From contig NZ_OZ186815.1 of assembly GCF_964273065.1 (NCBI RefSeq), forward strand, positions 1,612,001 to 1,676,000: DNA of 64,000 nt, written 5' to 3'. The stretch is from Nocardiopsis dassonvillei_B. GTDB lineage: Bacteria > Actinomycetota > Actinomycetes > Streptosporangiales > Streptosporangiaceae. The position numbers and the translations under genes are program-made. The notes beneath the pieces were generated by a model that searched no databases, had not been told where the DNA came from, and worked only from the letters and a program-made list of their open reading frames with translations. Positions 58,771 to 64,000 of this stretch are shown here, piece after piece. How positions within the stretch are numbered: position 1 is the first letter of the stretch; each line of letters begins with the position of its first letter.

Positions 58771-59793
58771 CTACTGCCGCGCGGGCCGCACCCGTTCGGC
58801 CGCGCGGAGGCGGGCCGACTGGGCGCGGGGGTTGCGTTCGTTCTCTTCGTCCGTGGGGAGTTCCGCCCCACGGGTGAGGAGCCTGAGTTCGGGCTGCCGG
58901 TCCGGGAGGGGGACGGGCAGGTCGGCGGGTGTGGTGTCGGTGGCCAGGGCGGCGAACGCCTTCTTGGTGAGGCGGTCCTCCAGGGAGTGGTAGGACAGCA
59001 CGGCGATGCGGCCGCCGACGGCCAGCCGGGACAGGGCCGCCGGCAGGGTGCGTTCGAGGATGGACAGTTCGGCGTTGACCTCGATGCGCAGCCCCTGGAA
59101 GGTGCGTTTGGCCGGGTGCCCGCCGGTGCGGCGGGTGGCGGCGGGGATGGCGTCGCGGACCAGTTCGGCGAGCTCGCGGGTGGAGTCGATGGGGCCCTGG
59201 GCGCGGCGGCGCTCGATGGCGCGGGCGACCCGGGAGGCGAACCGCTCCTCGCCGTAGGTGCGCAGGACTCGGGTGAGCTCCGAGACCGGGTAGGTGTTGA
59301 CGACCTCGGCGGCGGTGAGCCGCTGGGTGCGGTCCATGCGCATGTCCAGCGGCGCGTCGTGGGCGTAGGCGAAGCCGCGGTCGGTCTCGTCGAGCTGGGG
59401 AGAGGAGACGCCCAGGTCGAGCAGGACGGCGTCGGCGTGGGCCGCTCCGGCCTCGTCGAGGGCGCGGGGGATCTCGGAGTAGACCGCGTGGACGAGGTGG
59501 ACGCGGTCGGCGTGGGGGGCCAGGCGGGCGGCGCTGCGCTCCAGTGCGGTGGTGTCGCGGTCGACCCCGACCAGGCGGGCGCCGGGGCAGGCGCGCAGGA
59601 GCGCCTCGGAGTGGCCGCCCAGGCCCAGTGTGCCGTCGACGAGAACGGCGCCGGGCCTCTGGAGTGCCGGTGCGAGTATCTCCACGATGCGGTCGAGCAT
59701 GACCGGGACATGCAGGGGGTCGGCCCCCGTGCGGGCGGCCGCGACGCGGTCGCCGCCGGTGCCCCCGTCCCCGTCCCCGCGGGTCTGCCCCAT
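58771..59793 (-). CDS. rsmH: 16S rRNA (cytosine1402-N4)-methyltransferase RsmH (MraW)
   Basis: A 340-aa SAM methyltransferase. The SAM-binding loop is LVDGTLGLGGHSEALL. Others are LVGVDRDTTALERSAARL, AVLLDLGVSSPQLDETDRGFAYAHDAPLDMRMD, RTFQGLRIEVNAEL and AVLSYHSLEDRLTKKAF. The start was set at ATG 59793 (MGQTRGDG). GTG 59811 is possible. It lies 271 bp downstream of mraZ. That gap has no gene. Confidence 0.95.
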   Translation of the reverse strand: MGQTRGDGDGGTGGDRVAAARTGADPLHVPVMLDRIVEILAPALQRPGAVLVDGTLGLGGHSEALLRACPGARLVGVDRDTTALERSAARLAPHADRVHLVHAVYSEIPRALDEAGAAHADAVLLDLGVSSPQLDETDRGFAYAHDAPLDMRMDRTQRLTAAEVVNTYPVSELTRVLRTYGEERFASRVARAIERRRAQGPIDSTRELAELVRDAIPAATRRTGGHPAKRTFQGLRIEVNAELSILERTLPAALSRLAVGGRIAVLSYHSLEDRLTKKAFAALATDTTPADLPVPLPDRQPELRLLTRGAELPTDEENERNPRAQSARLRAAERVRPARQ

Positions 59794-60064
59794 GCGCTGC
59801 CGTTCCTCCACGCTGTCGCGCTCCCCCTCGTTTCGCCGCGGTCGCGCCCGGATGTGGTGCGCTCCGCGGTGTGGCGTGGCCGCACCGGGTTCCGGCGGGC
59901 CTCCGGACACGGCCGCTATTGTCCTCCTTCCGGAGGACCCGCGTTGACGGTCTGGCACCGGGGAAGTCGCGCCAGCTCGTGTCGCCGCGCCCGGAGACCG
60001 TCGCCGGACCCCGGCTGCGAGGGTGTGGACTCGCTGGTGCCGTGGGTTCCGGGGGTGTCCGGAC

Positions 60065-60496
60065 TCACAGCACTCCGGGCAGCACCTCCTCGGACAGGTT
60101 CGCGAACTCGCGTTCGCGTTCCGCCTCGTACTCCGCCCAGGCCCGGGCCTCCCAGATCTCCAACCGGGTGTTGGCCCCGATGACGGCGCAGTCGCGGGTG
60201 AGCCCGGCGTAGGCGCGCAGGGGGGCCGGGACGGTGACCCGCCCCTGGTTGTCGCAGGTCTGGTCGGAGGCGCCGGCGAAGAGGACGCGGCTGTAGTCGC
60301 GGACGGTGCGGTCGGTGACGGGGGCCTGGGCGAGGGAGTCGGTGATGCGCACGAACTCCTTGACCGGAAAGACGTAGAGGCAGCGCTCCTGGCCCTTCGT
60401 GATCACCACACCCCCCGACAGCTCGTCGCGGTACTTCGCGGGAAGGAACAGGCGCCCCTTCTGGTCGAGGCGGGGCGTGTGGGTGCCGAGGAACAC
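60065..60496 (-). CDS. mraZ: Transcriptional regulator MraZ
   Basis: A 143-aa ring-forming DNA-binding protein that represses its own operon. Two SpoVT/AbrB-like repeats have the DxxGR motifs LDQKGRLFLPAKYRDEL (residues 10-26) and DNQGRVTVPAPLRAYA (near 82-97). It starts at GTG 60496 with GGGAG. Its operator lies 38-73 bp upstream over the -10 box. It is first in the dcw cluster. Confidence 0.96.
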   Translation of the reverse strand: MFLGTHTPRLDQKGRLFLPAKYRDELSGGVVITKGQERCLYVFPVKEFVRITDSLAQAPVTDRTVRDYSRVLFAGASDQTCDNQGRVTVPAPLRAYAGLTRDCAVIGANTRLEIWEARAWAEYEAEREREFANLSEEVLPGVL

Positions 60497-60533
60497 ACTC
60501 CCGACCTCCTCCCCGAAGTGGAGAATTCGCCCT

Positions 60534-60569
60534 CTCCACGATGCTCCACCTTACTCCACTCTTCCCCAC
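60534..60569 (-). promoter_or_regulatory. MraZ operator: four direct repeats at 10-bp spacing
   Basis: On the minus strand GTGGAG occurs at 60554-60559, 60544-60549 and 60534-60539, and GTGGGG at 60564-60569, spaced exactly 10 bp. MraZ operators are known as such direct repeats. They overlap the mraZ -10 region. Confidence 0.85.
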
Positions 60570-60575
60570 CGTCAA
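60548..60575 (-). promoter_or_regulatory. mraZ (dcw) promoter
   Basis: -35 TTGACG (60570-60575), 16-nt spacer, -10 TAAGGT (60548-60553), both on the minus strand. The MraZ repeats fill the spacer and -10, fitting repression by occlusion. Confidence 0.7.
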
Positions 60576-60872
60576 CAGCTCCGATGCGGGCACAACGGCT
60601 GATCGTGCGGGGAATCCGCAGGTCACAGCGGTGGTGTGCGAGTGGGGGCGGGAGGGGGCCCCGGGCGTGCCGCACGGACGGGCCGCATCGGCCCGCGGGA
60701 GGCCGTCCGGGAAAGCCGCGGTGGGCACTTTGCCCTCCTTATTCACATCCGCCCCGTTCGTCTTCCCGGGGGTTCCAAGAATGATCAGAAGAGCCATTCC
60801 CCCTCTTCCGTGCACTTTCGTAGCCCGCGGCCGCATTCGACGACCGATTCCGGCACTTTGGTTTGCAATCGG
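60576..60872. other. Intergenic space between divergent mraZ and moxR operons
   Basis: 297 bp with no supported gene. An AT-richer block around 60725-60840 flanks the moxR promoter. The frames across it have no ribosome sites. Confidence 0.5.
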
Positions 60873-60900
60873 TCTGATTGGGCCTAGCCTCGGTTCCGAA
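60873..60900 (+). promoter_or_regulatory. moxR operon promoter
   Basis: -35 TTGCAA (60873-60878), 16-nt spacer, -10 TAGCCT (60895-60900). The GTG start is 29 nt further, after GGGAGGGG. Confidence 0.55.
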
Positions 60901-60928
60901 CACCGGCACATGCAGCGGGAGGGGTCTC

Positions 60929-61921
60929 GTGTCACTCGGCACACACCACGGCGGCCACGGGGGCGGCGTCCAGGCGGACGTCGGAGAGGTCGTCGCCGTG
61001 GCCGACCGCATCCGCGGCGCCATCGAAACGGTCATCGAGGGCAAGCCGGAGGTCCTGCGCATCGCGCTGACCGTCCTGCTCGCCGAAGGCCACCTGCTCG
61101 TCGAGGACGTCCCCGGTGTCGGAAAGACCATGCTGGCCAAGGCGCTGGGGCGGGCGGTGGACTGCTCCGTGCAGCGCATCCAGTTCACCCCGGACCTGCT
61201 GCCCGGCGACATCACCGGGGTCAGCGTCTACCACCAGGAGCGGCGCGAGTTCGAGTTCAACCCCGGTCCGGTCTTCGCCAACATCGTGCTGGGCGACGAG
61301 ATCAACCGGGCCTCCCCCAAGACCCAGGCCGCCCTGCTGGAGTGCATGGAGGAGCGGCAGGTCAGCGTGGACGGCCGCACCCGCCCCCTGGAGCGGCCGT
61401 TCATGGTCGTGGCCACCCAGAACCCGGCGGACATGGAGGGCACCTACGCCCTGCCCGAGGCCCAGCGGGACCGCTTCATGGCCCGCGTCTCCGTGGGCTA
61501 CCCCTCCCCCCAGGCCGAACTCGACATGATCGACTCGCACGGCTCCCACTCGCCCCTGGAGGCCCTGGCCGCCGTCACCGACGCCGGGACCGTGCGCCGC
61601 CTGGCCGACCTGGTCCGCGGCGTGCACGTGGCCCCCGGCATGCGCCGCTACATCGTGGACCTGGTCGGTTCCACCCGGACCAGCCCCGAGCTGGACCTGG
61701 GCGCCTCCCCCCGGGCCACCCTGCACCTGGTGCGGGCCTCCCGCGCCCACGCCGCCCTGGAGGGCCGCCACTACGTCGTCCCCGACGACGTGCAGAACCT
61801 GGCCGTGCCCGTCCTGGCCCACCGCCTGCTGCCCGGACCCCAGGCGCAGATGGAACGGCTGACCGCCGAGCAGATCGTCGCCAAGCTGGTCGCCCGGTTG
61901 CCGGTCCCCGCCCCCCGTTGA
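60929..61921 (+). CDS. MoxR-family AAA+ ATPase
   Basis: A 330-aa ATPase. Walker A is EDVPGVGKTMLAKALG, Walker B IVLGDEINRASPKTQAALLECMEE. Sensor-1 is VVATQNPADMEGTYALPEAQRDRF. The lid and C-terminal helices follow. MoxR ATPases fold or activate partner vWA proteins. The downstream DUF58 and transglutaminase genes are the classic set. It starts at GTG 60929, SD GGGAGGGG 5 nt before. Confidence 0.94.
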   Translation: MSLGTHHGGHGGGVQADVGEVVAVADRIRGAIETVIEGKPEVLRIALTVLLAEGHLLVEDVPGVGKTMLAKALGRAVDCSVQRIQFTPDLLPGDITGVSVYHQERREFEFNPGPVFANIVLGDEINRASPKTQAALLECMEERQVSVDGRTRPLERPFMVVATQNPADMEGTYALPEAQRDRFMARVSVGYPSPQAELDMIDSHGSHSPLEALAAVTDAGTVRRLADLVRGVHVAPGMRRYIVDLVGSTRTSPELDLGASPRATLHLVRASRAHAALEGRHYVVPDDVQNLAVPVLAHRLLPGPQAQMERLTAEQIVAKLVARLPVPAPR

Positions 61922-61944
61922 CCCCGCCTCACGAGAGAGGGCCC

Positions 61945-63138
61945 ATGCGCCCGCGACGAACCCTCACCGCCCGCGGCGTGTGCATGCTGATCCTGGGCCT
62001 GGCGGCGCTCGTCGCCGGGTTCGTCGTCGGCCAGCGCGAACTGGTGGTCCTGGGGGTGCTGGCCGCGGCGCTGCCGCCGCTGGCCGCCCTGGTCCTGCTG
62101 GGAGCGGCCGGGCGGGTGGTGCACAGCCGCAGCGTCACGCCCTCCCGGGTCCGGGCCGGGCACGACGCCCGCGTCATGATCCGGGTCGGCAACTCCTCGC
62201 ACACCTGGCCGGTGACGGCGGTGTCGGTCAGCGACACCCTGCCCACCCCGCTGGGCCACGAGCCCCGCTACTCCATCGGCTTCCTGGGCCCGCGCGCCGT
62301 CCGCGACCTGGCGTACCTGGTCCGTCCCGCCGTGCGCGGCAACTACCCGCTGGGCCCGCTGTGGGTCGCGGTCACCGACCCCCTGGGGCTGGTCCGGATC
62401 GAGCAGCGCCCCGGCGCCCCCGAGCACCTGCTCGTCACCCCCGCCACCGTGCCGCTGGGTCGGGCCGGCTCCGCCGACGGCTCCCAGGGGGACGACTCCC
62501 CCCGCCGCTCCCTGAGCGGGATCGGCGAGCAGGACCCGGTCCCCCGCGGGTACCGGTACGGCGACGAGCTGCGCCGGGTCCACTGGCGGTCCACCGCCAA
62601 GTACGGCGAGCTGATGGTGCGCCGCGACGAGCAGCACCGGCGCGAGTACGGCACCGTGCTGCTCGACACCCGCAGGGCCGCGCACACCGGCCACGGACGC
62701 GGCGACTCCCTGGAGACCGCCGTGGCCGCCGCCGCGTCCGTCGCCCTGCACCTGCTCGACCAGAACCACGAGGTGCGCCTGCACACCGACCGGGGCCGGA
62801 TGCCCTCGGCCGTACCCGCCGCCGTGCTGGACGGACTGGCCGTCCTGGAGGCCTCCGACTCCGCCGCCCTGCCCGTCCCCTCCACCTCCGGGTCCTCTCT
62901 GACGGTGGCGGTGCTGGGTGCGCTCACCGCCGAGGAGGCCGCCGCACTGGCCCGCGGCCGCGGCGGGAACCGGGTGGCCGTGCTGTGCGCCCTGGCCGCC
63001 TGGCCCTCGGAGCGGGCACGCGCCGGGGCGGGCGAGATCCTGGCCTCCGCAGGGTGGCGGGTCCTGCACCTGTCCTCCCTCTCCGAACTGCCCCCGCTGT
63101 GGCGCGACGCAGCAACCTTCGGGAAGGTCCCGCGTTGA
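61945..63138 (+). CDS. DUF58 protein (vWA-like), MoxR partner
   Basis: A 397-aa protein with two TM helices near residues 12-28 and 33-52. The cytoplasmic or extracytoplasmic domain follows, with the DUF58 hallmark PRGYRYGDELRRVHWRSTAKYGELMVRRDE near residue 198-227. The C-terminal part has vWA-like strands (YGTVLLDTR). Start ATG 61945, 24 nt after moxR. The TGA overlaps the next start. Substrate unknown. Confidence 0.9.
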   Translation: MRPRRTLTARGVCMLILGLAALVAGFVVGQRELVVLGVLAAALPPLAALVLLGAAGRVVHSRSVTPSRVRAGHDARVMIRVGNSSHTWPVTAVSVSDTLPTPLGHEPRYSIGFLGPRAVRDLAYLVRPAVRGNYPLGPLWVAVTDPLGLVRIEQRPGAPEHLLVTPATVPLGRAGSADGSQGDDSPRRSLSGIGEQDPVPRGYRYGDELRRVHWRSTAKYGELMVRRDEQHRREYGTVLLDTRRAAHTGHGRGDSLETAVAAAASVALHLLDQNHEVRLHTDRGRMPSAVPAAVLDGLAVLEASDSAALPVPSTSGSSLTVAVLGALTAEEAAALARGRGGNRVAVLCALAAWPSERARAGAGEILASAGWRVLHLSSLSELPPLWRDAATFGKVPR

Positions 63139-64000
63139 AAGCCCTGATGCCCCTGGCCACGCTGATCTGCCTGCTGTGCGCCCTCCCCCTCGTGGCCCCC
63201 CTGGTACGCGGCGAGGAGTGGTGGCTGCCCGCGGTCCTGCTCATGGGCACGGCCACCGCCGTGTCCGTCCTGTACCGGCTGCTGACCGGGTGGATCGGCC
63301 TGCTCGTCCCCGTCCTGCAGCTCGCCGTCGTCGCGCTGCTCGTCGTGCCGCTGTTCGCCGGGCACCTGGCCCCCCTGGGCGTGGTGCCCTCCGGGGCCGC
63401 GGTGGAGCACGTGGCCACGGTGTTCTCCCAGGGGCTGGAGACCATCGACGCCAACCGGCCGCCGGTGACGGCGACCGCCGGGGTGATGCTGATCATCGCC
63501 CTGGCTTTCACGCTGTTCCTCGTCGCGGCCGACTTCCTGGCCGTCACCGCCCGCTGCCCCGGCATGGTCGGCGGACTGCTGCTGGCCCTGGCCGTGGTGC
63601 CGCTGGTGGTCGAGGAGACGGGGATCGGCGCCGGGGCGCTCATCGCGTGCGTCTTCGGGTTCCTCCAGCTGCTGGCCGTGGACATGTGGGTGCGCGGCCG
63701 CGAGTGGGGGGTGGCGGTGCCCACCCCGCCGCTGGGCGTCGTCCAGCACGGGCTCACCGCGGCCCTGGCCGCCGCCGCGGCCGTCGTGCTGGCCCTGGCC
63801 CTGCCCGCGGCGGTGCCGGGCCTGCGCACCGACGCCTTCCACTCCATGGCCGAGGGCACCTACGTCGGCCGCCAGAACGACGTCATCACCACCACGCACC
63901 CGCTGGTGTCCCTGCGCCGGGAGCTGCTGTCGGACTCCGACCGCACCGTGCTGACCTACCGCACCGACGCCGAGGAGCCCGGGTACCTGCGCCGTTACGT
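63135..64000 (+). CDS. Transglutaminase-like membrane protein (TgpA/DUF3488), partial
   Basis: The first 288 residues are seen, and the window cuts the rest. TTG 63135 overlaps the DUF58 stop (TTGA). An ATG at 63147 is an alternative. About seven hydrophobic helices in the first 230 residues match the DUF3488 N-terminal domain of TgpA. The extracytoplasmic part begins near residue 225 (GLRTDAFHSMAEGTYVGRQNDVITT). The catalytic Cys-His-Asp domain would lie outside. It completes the moxR-DUF58-transglutaminase operon. Confidence 0.88.
   Translation, partial: MKALMPLATLICLLCALPLVAPLVRGEEWWLPAVLLMGTATAVSVLYRLLTGWIGLLVPVLQLAVVALLVVPLFAGHLAPLGVVPSGAAVEHVATVFSQGLETIDANRPPVTATAGVMLIIALAFTLFLVAADFLAVTARCPGMVGGLLLALAVVPLVVEETGIGAGALIACVFGFLQLLAVDMWVRGREWGVAVPTPPLGVVQHGLTAALAAAAAVVLALALPAAVPGLRTDAFHSMAEGTYVGRQNDVITTTHPLVSLRRELLSDSDRTVLTYRTDAEEPGYLRRY

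Overview
This 64 kb window is very GC-rich and comes from a filamentous-type actinomycete. The evidence is the gene content: a division cluster with SepF and DivIVA, a MurE that carries the meso-diaminopimelate motif DNPR, PriA in place of HisA, an ileS T-box, Xre/DUF397 pairs, an ECF42-type sigma factor and many short or leaderless transcripts. The gene order (his operon, dnaE, rluD-lspA, ileS, divIVA-sepF-ftsZ, dcw) is the one known from Streptomyces and relatives. A Streptosporangiales/Nocardiopsaceae member is my guess, not something the sequence proves. No tRNA, rRNA, IS element, phage or CRISPR array was seen.

Layout. 1-4.5 kb: histidine operon on the minus strand (hisD-hisC-hisB-small membrane protein-hisH-priA, the last cut by the window edge). 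4.6-9 kb: an iron-regulated ferritin, a LON-domain protein, a YbaK deacylase and an acyl-CoA synthetase. 9-11.8 kb: a membrane protein, a tandem pair of DinB/DUF664 proteins and a PadR repressor. 11.9-15.5 kb: dnaE. 15.6-17.2 kb: an Xre regulator with two DUF397 proteins. 17.2-29.8 kb is an accessory stretch: an ECF42/DGPF operon, an EEP phosphodiesterase, chorismate mutase behind an apparent attenuator with a leader peptide, a thioesterase, GNAT, AraC, AzlCD, a TPP enzyme and a LysR/EamA pair.

29.9-36.5 kb: rluD, lspA, a DksA/TraR zinc finger, a GNAT and a small acidic protein on the minus strand. The divergent ileS has a T-box leader and the rare GXHH form of the class I signature, which has been linked to mupirocin hyper-resistance. 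36.6-60.5 kb is the dcw cluster on the minus strand. In transcription order it is mraZ-rsmH-ftsL-ftsI // murE / murF-mraY-murD / ftsW-murG-murC-ftsQ / ftsZ-pgeF-yggS-sepF-yggT-divIVA, then a 552-aa acidic membrane protein. The double slash marks a break where a homocysteine methyltransferase gene sits on the opposite strand next to an array of 54-bp tandem repeats. 60.9-64 kb: a divergent moxR-DUF58-transglutaminase operon, cut by the window edge.

How it works together. About a third of the window makes and remodels peptidoglycan at the septum and pole. mraZ is preceded by four direct repeats at exact 10-bp spacing over its -10 box, a clear MraZ autoregulatory operator. Strong hairpins and gaps suggest that the dcw genes are read as several transcripts rather than one. 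The most unusual items are the IleRS signature motif, the dcw interruption with its repeat array, the chorismate mutase attenuator, the repeat-bearing membrane protein beside divIVA, and a GNAT gene carrying two compensating frameshifts.
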